Shown here: one piece after another, positions 49,799 to 62,790 of the stretch
How the letters are laid out: every line of letters begins with the position of its first letter
Numbering within the stretch: the stretch's first letter is position 1
Source of the DNA: Synchiropus splendidus
Lineage: Eukaryota > Chordata > Actinopteri > Syngnathiformes > Callionymidae
Direction of reading: 5' to 3'
NCBI RefSeq assembly: GCF_027744825.2
Contig: NC_071336.1
Location: 21,647,501 to 21,711,500, forward strand
Length of the DNA stretch: 64,000 nucleotides
The notes under the pieces: model-generated
Database searches by the model: none
What the model saw: the letters and a program-made list of their open reading frames with translations, nothing else
What the model was told of the DNA's origin: nothing
Translations under genes and position numbers: made by a program

Positions 49799-52488
49799 GT
49801 AAGTGTGGGCAACAGTGCCCTCTAGACGTTAAAAAGGGAGCTGCAGCATTCTCACCATCTCTTGTCATTATTTACATTGTTTTTCAACAACCCAGGTGGT
49901 GGATTTTTGTGTTGTGATACTATACATGCAACAATGAGTAGAAATATCACACGTTTTTGAAGAGACTCAAAGCTGTAATGAAAGGAGGGAAGGGATTTAC
50001 TTCATGAGAAAAAGAAACAGACTGGAGGACTAGGTTTGCTCTCCTCACATAAGTACTACATTTACAAAAATAATGTAACTGGATATTATAACATTAATGC
50101 ATTTCATATATATATATGTATTTTTTAATCTGTAAACTGTCCTAGAACTATTTGAAAATCATTCTTCGCAGACCCATGATTTTCCACAACATTGCCACAG
50201 GACTGACCACAACAGAATCATTTTTTTAATGGTACGGATGGATATAGACAGATATCCTTATATATACTGTAGTAAAGCAGAGGCGAACTTGATTATTTGC
50301 ATTACATGTATTGTATACAATACGAAAATACGTTTTATGATTATTTCACGAGTCAAAATGCATATGCAGTAGAAGATCCAACACCGAGATCCAACAAAAA
50401 TGTTTTTTAAGTGTCAAGTTAGTTTTATTATGTCATTTTTTTTTTTTTTTTTTTGGAAGTACGTCAGAATCAATTTGTATTTATTAAAATAAAATGTGTA
50501 TTTCGTCTGAATATATTAAAAAAAAACAGAAGGTTGGTAGGTATGTGTTTGTAATTTTAAAAATATAAAAATCAGAAAAGTACAAATAAAAGTGTATAAG
50601 AAGAAAAACATTTAAGTTGTAATTCAATTCACCAACTTAAAGACAAACACTGAATCACTAATAGTTTGCTGGAACTGCACTAAAATGCATACAAACATGC
50701 GCATGCCCCACTAATCGGCAGATCATCACAAAATGTTGAGTATTTTTGAGTGGAGACTGTAGAAACTGTTGTTGAAAACAAAAACGGTGGCCATTAACAG
50801 TGTATGCGACATGTCCGTCATTACACACTATTGTGGTGCAGATACAGTTCTTATAACTCAAAGCCCATTCAATTGTCCCATTTAACAGAAGTACAGGTCT
50901 GCTGTGTTGTGGAAACATTGAAAGTTGGTTTTTAAGAGCATGTGTCTCTCCAAACCTGCCACAAAGCACACAAAGAAAAATCACGATCTCAAACTCAAAT
51001 AGGCGTCTCCAGCACTTGCAATACTTTAACTTCTTTCCTCACTTTACCTTCAAAAAACACATTAGATGAAGTGCCATCAGGAAAAGAGAAGTTATTCACA
51101 GTAAACCAACACCATATCACAAGAGGTATCTTTGCATCTACTTTGCATCTGCATCAAGTGAGTAAAATCAACCTCACGTGAAGTTTGAATTATTTTCATA
51201 CTTTAATAATGAGGTAAAAATAATAAAAACAGAGAGAATGTTTGATCAGATCAGACTGAGGGCTTTCACATCAATCACACCTCAAAACTGCAATGAATTA
51301 TGAGAGGTGGGCAGAAGCACCACTGTTGATCCTCAGTCTTATCTGGCGCTGCCTTTATCTATGCATGTTTGCTTCAACTTTCAAACATTAGCTCTGAACT
51401 TAATCTGCCAGTAGTCCGTCTCGGCAAACACAGTTGGTCACATATAAACAGCACTATCTCACGGTCAATCCCAAAAATGGCACGAGGCAATTACAACCGG
51501 ACCGTGCCACTCATCGTGAACATTCTCTGGCAAACGTCTGAGCGCCAACTCAGAGTCACTCCCCTCTCCATCGACCCACCTTTCTCTCTAGTCCATCTCC
51601 CCCTCCCTCTGTACATGTCATTCTCTGTCACTCGCCTTGTGCAAAATTGCGCTGAGGCGAGCTGCCACAATATTGAGGAATAGTGTCATATACCGGCAAT
51701 TTCCTCCCTAGGTGTCAGGCATACTTTACCTTAATATGTCTGCGGCAACTCTTAATAAAACAGTCTTGTCTATATACATATCTCCACCGCAGCCCGGCCG
51801 GTGCCACGCTGCACACGGCACTCAGTAGCATGCTGTTAAATATTTACCTCCATTGAATGTCAGCAGAGGACGTGGAGAAAAGGCGGAGGAGGAGAATGGG
51901 AAAAAAAAAAATCTGTCCCCTGTCGGTATTTTAGCTGTCAGATTCTGTGTGGGAGAAATTCCGTACAGGTCCACAGAATGTTTTTGATATCATGAAGTTG
52001 TATCAATGTAGTCTGTTAAAAATAATTTACTTGAAAATAGGGGGCAGCGAGAAAGTATGGGGGGACGTGCGGAAGTTTCCTCTGTCTGGCTTGTGTTCCT
52101 CCAACTGTGCATGTGTGTTGGGTGTGTGAACTGACAATTCCTTGTGTGCGAAAATAGCGGCGCAGTTGGTCCCCTGCAGAGAGCACAGGCCCTGCTATCA
52201 CCAACCGAGTATTATGGGCTGGGATCAAGCCATCTGCTGCATGATTTCAAAGCAAAACAGTTGTTCCAAAGGACCTCTACTTAAAGCTCCCAATTGAAAA
52301 CAAGACTTGAGAGTCTTGTGGGAAACGCAGAACTGATCAGAAATAGTCATCGCATGCAGACCACAGAAGACATCAAAGGTTATAGATTTGTCTTCAGCAA
52401 GGAAGACACTGTCACGGTGTAGACAGTGCAAAGTAAAAAAGCGCCTACTTTACCATTTTGGATCAACCTATAACATGGCTGGGTGATG

Positions 52489-53189
52489 CAGTGGTACCTC
52501 GGTTCTCAACCACAATCCGTTCCAGCAGGCCGTTCCAGAAGCGATTTGTAATGAAAAAAAAAAATGTGTTCCAAGCCATAAAATAGGCTTTTGTAGGAGT
52601 GAATGTAGAGTGTCTGCTGCAGGTGCGCTGTTCGTCTATGTGTGTGGCCGCTGCATGTGGGAGGGGTTGCAGAGTGAGTGACGTCTCTCCAGAAGTGAAG
52701 AGGTGCCCGGTGTGTGTCCAGCTCTGAATGTGCGCTTCTGTGCAGTTTGGCTGTGACAAAGTCATAAACCAAGTCACGCTCTGTCCCAGACTCGCCTCAT
52801 CCCTGTCCCAGCTCCAGCCCACAACAGGACATCAAACCCTGGAGTGTGTGCTCCAGCCTTGGAGGTGTGGAGAGCGAGCACCTTCCCTGTGACACTCTAC
52901 CACGGTCCAGTGCGGAGACAGGAAAGGTTTTACACCTCAATATGAAGAAAAAACAGTCAGTAAATGTAGCTAACGGGACACATCTGCATACAGAGGCTGC
53001 GTTGTACACAATAACAAAGCGCGTCGTGGGTCAGCTGATCGGTCCGCGCACGTTGTGTGTTTTCCGGCTTTTTCGGGGACGGTCGAGTTCTAGATTTTCG
53101 TTCGAAATCCGAAGCAAAAAATCTCTAAATTTTTGTTCGAACTCCGATTTGTTCGAAGTACAGGACGTACGAAAACCGAGGTACCACTG
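52489..53189. mobile_element. Non-autonomous pogo/Tigger-like DNA transposon
   Basis: The left end is CAGTGGTACCTCGGTTCTC. The reverse complement of the right end is CAGTGGTACCTCGGTTTTC, so 18 of 19 terminal bases match. A CAG start with GTACCTCGGTT and nearby AATCCGTTCC is the style of pogo/Tigger elements in the Tc1/mariner superfamily, known for TA target duplications. TA follows the right end; the left flank is TG, so one side has mutated or the boundary is off. The right part carries several TTCGAA-type subterminal words. No transposase is encoded in the 701 bp. The open frames inside are short and unrelated to it. Confidence 0.75.
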
Positions 53190-54533
53190 TATATCAATAT
53201 AATAATAGAATAGATCTTATGATATACAGGTATATGAACTGATATATTAAAAATTGTGCTTTTGATATCATTTCGTGCTGCATCACCTCTGCTTTCCTCA
53301 CATGTTTTAAGATGAAGCCGCAGCTGCTCTGTAGCCGGTTAGCACTGCTGGCTTCATGACTGCTTGCTAACTCCGTCCCTTACATGAGCCTGTCAAATGG
53401 TCACAAAAATCAAAACAAATCAAAGATGGTGGACACCACAAATGAAAGGGTGCTCATTCAGGAAGAAAAAAACAACAATGGGTCATTTAGCAAGCAATAT
53501 TTGGGATTCCAAATTACAGATGAGGCGCAGCACAGCCCTTTCAGTTAAATCAGCTCGCTTCACCAACTCACAATCTCTTGTGAACTCTGCTTACTAGAGA
53601 TCAAAAAGGTATGTGTACAACGTACAATGTGGTCATCTTTGTGTCTATTTCTTTTGTACAATATCATATTCACTGTGTCATCAAAGATGCACCGAATATT
53701 CAGTCATAGAATAGTGCAAGAAAAGTGAATAGATAAACAAAATCTACCTATGGTGGAGTGAGTTAACAGCAATGCTAAATAGTGGCTGTGACGCAGTCAT
53801 GCAAGCAAACAACGTGCTGAAGGCCTAAATGATTATTTCGCTTCAAAGCAACAACACAATGTAATAGATTGCATTTTTCAAATGGCTGCTATTAGAAAAA
53901 CCAGAAATGGGCCGTGGAGCCGAAGTGAGTTCTGCAAGACTGCAGTTGAAAATCTGGCAACCAGCTCCACCACTTCAGTAGTGATAGAACGATCTGCCTG
54001 GGCCACGGCACAGTCTGGTGATAACACAGGAGTGGTTCAACATCAGCCAAAAGTGATTTTGACTGTCCACCCTCATGTCGCGTTTGGACTTTATTTGATC
54101 ACTTTGTCATAGTCTAGGGTGCTAAGTATGAACTGCTGCTGTCATGGGGATGCTTCTGCGTAAAACGTGATTCAAAGTCTGCATGGAGTATTGAACTTTT
54201 CAAATGTAGCGGGTATTTTAAAGTGTTGGAGAGCGAGAACAGAATTGCAGTATTCAAAGACTGTTCAACCAAACTACCTGGAGACTTCTGTTTACGTTAT
54301 TAGCCTAAATACGCCGGCTATCCAGACTATCCAGACTCTACTTATATTTTTAGAATGTATGTTTTGTCTGAAAGCCTTATAAGAATTGGATGCTTTTAAA
54401 CTATTAAAATTATTATTTTTTTTTTTTAAGTATGTATATATTTGCTGTATATAAACTTTACCATATACTACTGGAAGATAAGATAAAAATGTCAGAATAT
54501 TTACTAAGCCATATGGACAAATAACTTAGAATA

Positions 54534-55298
54534 GTGTGTAATAGGGCTGAACGGTATGGACAAAATATTCATATCTTGATACTGCATGCAAATATCTCAA
54601 TATCGAGACGGTATAGGACTGCCAAGATTAGTTGACACGCTTTGATGAAGTCGACTACGGATTAAATTAATTTCTTATAAGATATGTTTTTCTCTAACAA
54701 CTGCTGCCGCACCGCTGTCTTGTCTGCCTCTCAGTCCGTGAACCACATGAGCGGTCGTGGTAATCCAGGTCTGTCGTGTCTTATTCTGGAAGATCTAACC
54801 TGTCCACAAAGTCACAGGCAAACGAATGATCCTTCATGGATATTATCAGTGTTTAAAGACAAAGGCAAAGAGGGTCGTAGATTTTGCAAGGGGACAGAAT
54901 ATTATAGCCTGTTTGCACACATGTCAACGTCGGGTCGTGCTCCGTTGAAGTCACCAGCACATTCTTCCATCCTCTGGCAACTAAGTGAGTTGAATCTGCC
55001 GACCACACTCATGTTCATACTGTCCACTCTGTGTTTGAGCGTCAGCCTCCGTCGCTGCGCTCTTTCCCAGGTGGATTTCATTGACTAACTTCAGCTGTCA
55101 ATCAACAGCAAACTTGAAAGGAGGTTTGCGGTTGGCTGGTCTGAGAAGCAACTTTAAGGGCAGCGTAGTAGCGACTTTCGAAGCTGCCTGGTCTGTACAT
55201 TTGCAGTGGGGGAAGATTTTATGTTTGTTTGATGTAAATATTACGAATGTTCACAATATAGATATGATGACAATATATCGTTCAGATCTAGTGTGCAA
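54534..55298. mobile_element. Non-autonomous hAT-like element with 8-bp target duplication
   Basis: The element body is 54542-55290 (749 bp). The left end is TAGGGCTGAACGGTAT and the reverse complement of the right end is TAGATCTGAACGATAT, 13 of 16 matching. It is flanked by GTGTGTAA on the left and GTGTGCAA on the right, an 8-bp target-site duplication with one substitution, as expected for hAT. The AGGGCTG..CG.TATGGACAAAAT start matches a familiar fish non-autonomous family. A 134-codon open frame (54684-55088) lies inside, but it shows no transposase, BED-finger or dimerisation motif, so I do not call it a gene. Confidence 0.7.
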
Positions 55299-57800
55299 TG
55301 CCATGTTTTGTCATTTTTCTTTATGATAATAGCCTAGGTCAAACCCACAGTTCTCTGCCCAGTTTCATGCGGCTCTTCACCAAATGAGCCGCGTTTTTGG
55401 TCACTGTTGAGGTGATCGTTTGTACAGGAAATAAGTCAAAAAAAGTAAAAGCTATTCCAAAGTTTCAAAAAATTATTCAAAGACTTTGAATTACGTTTAA
55501 CTTTGAAACATAAACAAAACACCTTGCGTGCACTCAGCCCCCCATTCAATGCCGATGTCAGTTGTGGTCCTCAGACTTGGATCGTCATCAGATCCAATAT
55601 CAAGGCAATTTAACATTACTTAGTTCCACTTTTCACTTTGTCATGACCTAAACTAAATGTATTTTGTATATTATTCATTGTTGATTGCCATGAAGTCCGT
55701 AATTCAGTGGAGCAAAGAGTCAACATGAGACGCTCCAGTCTGCAGCGTCACTCACACATACAGACTGGCGCAACGTTGTTGCCGCCATTAGTGATGTAAA
55801 AATGGTGCACACATTTTATCTGCACCGCTTGGTATTTCGAACAGGATCATGGTAAAATGCATTTATTTAAAAAATAAATGAACAAGAGATATGCCAGATG
55901 CGAAATGGAAACGTTGTGACACCACTATACTCCCGCAAAATCATGTGAATAGCTGTTCTGGTGAGCCTTACAGCGTTGTCTGCTATACCGAGTACTTTCA
56001 CTTGAGAAAATCTTTTGTCATTGTTTGCTCTATTATTTGTAACAACAATACACGCTGTCCAAGTTTCAGTAGAACTGGTTCAGCCCAGGACTCAAAGATT
56101 GTCAACATGGCACCATGAATAAAAGGAGAACTCTGCAGTTGTGACATTAACTGTCAAGTAACCCATTTTGAACTAACATAAGATGAAAACCTTTTTGAGT
56201 TGTTGGTCATTTTTACCACAGGGACAACGGTTGTTTGCATTGAATGTAACACTCCTAGTTTTGTTTAGCAGGGGATTGACATTTTCTATGTTTTATGAGG
56301 TCAAGATGAAAAATGGGTTTTAGAAATTGAAACAAAATGGGGTGCTAAAACTGTTTACTCTGCGCCACCATGTCATCAAAAGTTTAATGGTTTGACATTT
56401 TACTGACTTCACATTCGATGGTTTATCTTACAAATAGTTCAGTCGTTGCGTGTAAGATCAGCATTAGCATTGCTGTATTCTTAAGATGAGTTAATCCTGC
56501 TTTATATACTGTCATCATCCTCTATGTCCCACATTCTGGCGCTATCACTCATCAATCCGTCCCGAGAATAAGGAAAAGTGTAACTTTATCACTTAACAGT
56601 AGGATTAATTTATGGAAAAGTTGGAGAGCATCATGTCGGTGTGAACTCCAGGATGGCAGCTGATCCTGATAATAATCATGAGCTTGAAGGAAAGAAAGCC
56701 AACATCTCCTTTAAGTGCAGATTCTCCGCCTCAGACTCGGCAGCGGAAATACTCTCAGTGCTGAGAAACAGAAAAAAAAAAATGAAGAAAAAGCGGCTGC
56801 TGGGTTTTTAATGACTTTCTGCACATTAGAATAATCTGTCATTTCAATTAGTAGGATTGTCATCTATGAGACGTCTCCCGCTGCACTCGCACATAGACAC
56901 ACCCTCACATGCACACACAGCACATGCCTATACCTTGAGGTTGTCATCTGTACCCCTCATGGGAGTGAAGCAGGGGTGTCAAAGAAGCCCCCCCACCGCC
57001 GCCGCCGCCACACACACAACATACCACTACAACTACACACTTCCCTAAAAAACAAAGCGAGGTTTCAAGGGAAATTGCTTGACAGCAGCTTAAAAGCCAG
57101 TCAGGAATAACTTATCAGGCGAGGGCTGCCATCGTGCCTCGCGGGGTCATTTCATTACGATTACCTTACCCTCCTTAACTCAAAGAGAGTGAAGAATGAG
57201 TAAGAGAGAGGGGGGTGCAGGTGGTAGTGGTGATGATGGCAGGGAGGGGGTAAACTCTTCAAGGAAGATAGATGGAGAGGAAGCCGAAGTTTCAGGAAGT
57301 GCTTAACTTTTACTTTTCTTCTTTCTTACGCTCTGGTTTTTCAACTTGTCTCTGTAATGAGCTTACATCTTTTTTTTTTTTTTGCTTTCTACTGCTTCTA
57401 ACTATATACAGCACATTATCTGATGTTTCCAGTCGACTGCAGGTATTGTGGGACGTCTTTGATGGCTAATGTAGGCCTCGCATTAGGTGGCAGTCAGTCT
57501 GTTTAACAGCAGTGGGCGGACGAAAACCATCAGTATTAAGAGTCATGTAAAATTTAAATCCATTGATCTGCCTCAAAACAATCCATATTAATGCCTCTAT
57601 CCGGAAAAGCCATCAACACGATAAAGTTTTAGTTCTTACTAATTTTTTCTTTATCTTTTGAATCTAATATGTGGGTGTGTATGGCTAATCTTAAAAAATG
57701 TAACTCCATGGTGACTGTAAATATTTCTGTCAGTCTCTAAATGATCTCAAATGAATAGTCTTGTGCTTTCAATTCTTGTAGCAGTTCTACAGTATGCATG

Positions 57801-57905
57801 AGAGGTGGGAGTCACACACGGACAAGTCTAGTCTCAACCCACAACCATCAAATCTCAAGCAAGTCGAGTCAAGTAGACAGTTTTGGTCACAAGTCACTTC
57901 ACAAA
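57801..57905. repeat. Fragment of a CAAGTC-rich dispersed repeat
   Basis: AGAGGTGGGAGTCACACACGG is followed by repeated GACAAGTC, CAAGTCGAGTCAAG and CACAAGTCAC words. This resembles a fish repeat made of many CAAGTC/CGAGTC words. A related piece lies at 58565-58735, so one element may have been split by an insertion. Confidence 0.45.
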
Positions 57906-57989
57906 ACTGTAATAAGCTGGAAGACAACCTTCTTTAAGTGGAAGAAGAACAGTGTATGAGAAAGAGAATTTGAACAAGTAGGACTGCAG

Positions 57990-58021
57990 ATATGTCTATT
58001 ATGCCACCATAATAGACATAT
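57990..58021. repeat. Perfect 14-bp stem hairpin
   Basis: ATATGTCTATTATG and CATAATAGACATAT are exact reverse complements around a CCAC loop. The TATGTCTATTATG word occurs again immediately downstream as a direct repeat. It lies between two pieces of the CAAGTC-type repeat. Confidence 0.85.
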
Positions 58022-58564
58022 TATGTCTATTATGTGTTATGTCAATGACGATACCGTGTCACGATACAATTTCATTTCAGGTCACGATCCTGTGATCAAA
58101 TCCGTAACAGGCCATCTAACAAAATCACTCATACTTATCGCAATTCGGAAATAGCTGAGTTGACCCTTTCGTTTATAAACACATCCAAGTGTCAAGTAGT
58201 TCAATAGTTCACTCTGTTGTGACATGATAAACATTCATGTCCTGTCAATCTCACAGTAACACAAACTTGTCATACACCATTATTTAGCGCACTGAACAAT
58301 ATTTCACTGTACTTCTCCTGATGTATTTGCACCGAATGAAGTTCAACAAAGTGCAGGAGGTATCCCAAATTTAGGCAAATAGCGTCTCTTTATTCGATTT
58401 AAAGTCGGATACCCGTTGTACTTTCGTTGTTTTGGAATAGTGCCACCAGCCGCGCGCCATCTTCCAAAGCTACACTGCCACCACTCTCACTATTGGGTGA
58501 CATGATGGTTGCATCACATGCGACAGAAACCTTCCTTTAAAAAAATAATCACAAAGAAGGCTAT

Positions 58565-58735
58565 CCCTCAAAGTCAAGTCTCAAGTCATGAGTGGAAAAC
58601 AAGTGCAGTCTCACACTTTATGGACTCATCAGCGAGTCCTTCATGTCTGGTACATGTACCTTTTGTGTTGCTTGCCTGTCCAGCCACCCTCTTGCAAAAT
58701 GACTGCTGTTTAAACGACAAACATGTGACTTGATG
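58565..58735. repeat. Second fragment of the CAAGTC-rich repeat
   Basis: AAAGTCAAGTCTCAAGTCATG near the start and ACATGTGACTTGATGCAAGTC near the end share the word pattern of the piece at 57801-57905. The intervening 650 bp has a different character, consistent with a nested insertion. Confidence 0.4.
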
Positions 58736-61700
58736 CAAGTCTTTACAGTCTTCATGTGGAAGCTCTAAAATGAAACGGCGTGTTGCTTTTGGGGGATTTC
58801 TTCAGGTCAGCATTTATATCCATTTAACCCAAGACATTTTTCCCCGACGGTGTGCTGTGTGAGTATATCATAATCTACAACTCACGCCCAGTGCATCAAC
58901 TTCATTAACTTCACTTTTTTTTTTTTTTTTGAGAATTTCATGACCCACTTTTAAGCTGTTATTACTTCTATCTAATTATGTTTTCTGGGTAAGGCAGCGT
59001 GTACTTCTTTTCTTTTCTCTGTACCTCAAGGCAATTAAGTGGCTTCCAGAAAATAAGAGAGTATGGCATGTAGGGATGATGTTATGATTGCTAATTATGC
59101 TCTGATGCAGCCCAGAGAAATGCTCTGTGCTCTGGCTTTTGTCCGGCCGGCTTTGCCAGGGCCAGATAATATTTATGAAATGTAGACATTCTTGGGGCGA
59201 AGGCAGAGTCTTCATAATGGGAGACAGATGCGGTCTGCTTCGGATTAAGAGCATCGACTCCACTATCTGTGGGAACACCTTCTCACCCTGTGTGTGCGCA
59301 CACTCTCATAATTTGTGCACGTTTGCCTGAGTGCACTTGAATTTGTGTGTACGCATGCCAAAGCGCCTGTTTGTGTGCAAATGTGTGTAACGGCAATTGC
59401 ATCTGACAGTTTCAGCTGAGGTTTTTTTTTACGCTTCTTTCTTGTTATGACAACCGTCTGAGTCTTCTTTGTCCACATCAAACCGTGGAAAAGATGCTTC
59501 AAAAACTACTATTAACACAAAACAGAAATCCCTATTTTAAGTCAGAATGTTGAACGACCGACAACGCAACCTGCAGAACATCGTTGATGGGAAGTGATAC
59601 AGAAATGGAAAAATTATGGACGATAGTTCTCCATCTTAAGTGCGGACTAAATAGTAATGGTTGCACGCTTGTTCCAAACAGCTTCTCCTCATCTCATGAG
59701 CCCTAATGTTGTTGTGTCTCATTTAGATTTAATTGTAATGATGTGATTCCCCGGTTCTGTGTAAGACTTTCTTATGTCCATTAGATTTTCATATTCATAC
59801 AGGTGATTTTAACAGGCACTGCTCATAATGAGGTTCCAGCATTCCTCTTCTCTCTCCCTCCGTGACACCTAGCTTCCATCTGGAGTCATATATTCAATGT
59901 TCTCATCCAGCCAAGGAGCACAGGATGGATAGTCGGACAAAGAAAAGCTTTACAGCAGGATACTATGTCTAAAACATGTGTCTTTCCGAGCGCAAATATG
60001 TGTGCTTGAGCCTTTTTTCTGGCAGCACAAGTGCCTGTCCGAGCTGTAAACTGGTCTTTCAGCTGGAAGAGACAGAAAATGGAGTTAAAGCGGCGTGATT
60101 GCATTACCATTGAACATGGCTCAAATTCGACCAGTAAAACACTGCGCCCATGAAATACGTTACGTGAAATTCATAGAGACACTAACAGTTGAGATCTGGG
60201 CCAAAAGGATCAATATGTGCACAAATATTTTCTCTGGTTCCAACTACATAAAGAGTGCAGGATTTTAGTTTTTCTTAACATAATGGCAGGAAGATTTAGA
60301 ACATGTTCTCCTCAGTCACAACTTGCCAATTGTGTTTGATCCCAAATTCGCTCCAAACATACACTGACGTTTCTTTGGCAGCTTCAGCATCAATCTCTCA
60401 GTTCTGACATTAACTCGATGATGATAGCCAAGTGTACAGTGGGATAAAGCAGCTAGAAATAAGCCAAAATAATAGTCTTCTAATGGTCTTTTCTAGCGCA
60501 CACCTCTAATATAATCTACAAAACATGCTGGAGACATTCATCTGTCCTCATCTTTTCCCCTGGATATGTCTTCTATTTGAGAGTTAAAGTATGTGATCAG
60601 GGAGATTTTATTTTCACGTTATGTTGAGTTGTTGGAATCTTGGCGTCAACGTATTGCTTTTCCCCAATGATAGCGTTATTACCAAATAATGGGAGTTTGC
60701 ACAGTGATGTTTCTCTGTCATTTAGAAAATGACTGATCCTCTGTCTCTCAGGACGACAAAAGGCCGTCGAATAGGAGAGGATCTGACGAATGAGTAACCA
60801 GGTCATGGCATCATGGCAGTACGGAAAAACGATAAAAATAAAGCGCTCCACTAAAAGATTTCTAATTATTTTACCAGGACATTTGGTGGTGTAAATACAG
60901 TAACATTTGCACACAAGAAAAGGCAAGTTTTTGAGACAAACTAAGTGAGTGAACATGGATGATAAGTTTGAGCATCAAAACACGCTCCCAAAACTGCTTA
61001 TGACTCTGCAACACACACACATACAGCCGAGCAAGCTCCATAGATCCCTGCCTGAGAAAAGTGTGAAGCAATTTCAGAATTTTTGTGAAAGGTACCTTTT
61101 TTTCTGGCTTGACTTTCTGCCCCCCCAAATGCCTGTGCCCATGCCTGTCCTGGCAAATTGTTAACAGTGAATTCTTCAAGCATGAGCCTTGGTTGAGATG
61201 AGTGAATGGAAATCAAACAAGTCCACTGAGACCACATTAGTCCCATTTGGGTTTATATCATTGAAAACATGAGCCAGGCTAAGTGGAAAGACACGTTGAG
61301 CTTGATGAATTAGACACAGTAGAAGATTAGCCCACAATGGGGGTCAATTGATTAACAGGGTTAAATGTTGAAGTTTAAATAAAGACAGAGGGAAGCAGGG
61401 CAAATTACACTTGTGGTGTTTGACTATTAAAGGTCAATTCTGAATATTCATAGGAGCCAAAATGGAGGGTTAGTGTTTATATCCTGACACTGCAATATGA
61501 AATCTTTGGAGCTTCTTCTCTCTGAAGGGTTTTCTTGATTTTCATTTAACTTCATCCTTTTGATTATTTACTTGCCGCAAACACCTCCACAGCAGTGTGA
61601 ATTCCGGTGCAGCAGGAGCACTCCGGCTGCTCGACACAATATGATATAGTGAAAATACCAGGCTGCATTCGCTTCACTTCATGTATGTAAATCGGAAGTG

Positions 61701-62372
61701 TGATGTTTCTGCGGCTGGCTAGACGGTGTGTTTTGTCTGATTGGTGTACAATGCTGAGCGCTTTAGCGAGTGTGCAAGTGTGAGTCTGTGTTTACACCTT
61801 TTAGTGACAGCCTCAACATAATCTGGGCTTGCTCTGCAGTCATGGTGGGATGATACTTCAAAGTAAGTAGCTGCTAACAGACATTAGTCCATGTAAACAA
61901 GGCATGCTCAGCCTAAGCTCTGGGTGCGTACGGACTTTTGCACATTTATTTTGTTTGTGTGCAGGCCCAGTGGCATATTAATGTAATTATATGTTATAGG
62001 CTTCTGTCACCTTCCAAATTATGTCGTGCTTTAGCCTATTCTACACGCACAAGAGTGTGTGTGTGTGTGGCCCGTTTGCATGTGTTACTGCCTCCGTGGT
62101 GGCAGGTGAAGGTGTCAGACGTAATGAGTCTGTCTGCCTCATGGTTTAAACATGAGCATGGAAAGATGGAGGAAGAGGAATTGATTCAGTTTAGTTTCTG
62201 TCAGTGTGGGAATACAAAAGGATCAAGCCTTCAGCTGAAGTAGTATTAACCAGTTTACTGCAAGAAAGAGCCTGCAGTGGCTAACATATAGAGACAGAAA
62301 TCAATCAGCGAATTCCTTACACAGCTGACAAAGTTAAATGTGCCTTACAACTACACATGGCACTACAAAAAC

Positions 62373-62394
62373 TATATATATATATATATATATA
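62373..62394. repeat. (AT)n microsatellite
   Basis: About eleven TA/AT dinucleotides. The reverse strand reads an artefactual Ile-Tyr repeat. Confidence 0.85.
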
Positions 62395-62732
62395 AAGCAG
62401 GGGGACATATTCATGTTGATGGTGTTGATGACGGTAAAGCATGAACTCTCCATGAGGGGCCAACTGCTGTGGACAAGTAGACTTGCATAGATTCTCGACA
62501 GCACTCCAAACCTTAAGGGGCAAACGCCATGACCAGAGTCAAAACATATAGAATGGAAGAAAAGCAGGACACATTGGAAAAAGTCATGAAAGCCCATTGG
62601 ACCCACGGTGAAAGCAAAATAGATCAGTAAATGCTTGAAGAGTGTGAAGTCAAATACAAAAGGACAGACAATGTTAAAAGAGAAATAAATGGAAATTCAA
62701 TGGTGAAGTGATGACAACCAGTCCAAGTCTCC

Positions 62733-62790
62733 TTTGTCTCATGCCCTATGTAGCTGGGATTGTCTCCTGTTGAATCCTAACCAAGCAAAA
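62733..62790 (-). repeat. Possible short remnant of the dispersed fish repeat
   Basis: CTCATGCCCTATGTAGCTGGG followed by ATTGTCTCCTGTTGAATCC resembles the AGCTGGGATTGGCTCC portion of the repeat noted at 40.8 kb. The match is short, so the assignment is tentative. Confidence 0.25.

Noticed and set aside
56967..57015. CAGGGGTGTCAAA start like a hAT terminal repeat, followed by a CCG run.
   Set aside because: The similarity stops after about 13 bases and no partner end or target duplication was found.
60063..60096. Exon-like stretch after TTTCAG, reading LEETENGVKAA or WKRQKMELKR in another frame.
   Set aside because: The donor GTGATT is poor. The more natural frame ends in a stop and does not fit the phase required after exon E.
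61840..61862. 23-bp segment with a good acceptor (GCTTGCTCTGCAG) and a GTAAGT donor, phase-compatible with exon E.
   Set aside because: The encoded HGGMILQ lacks coiled-coil character and the segment is too short to support without transcript data.
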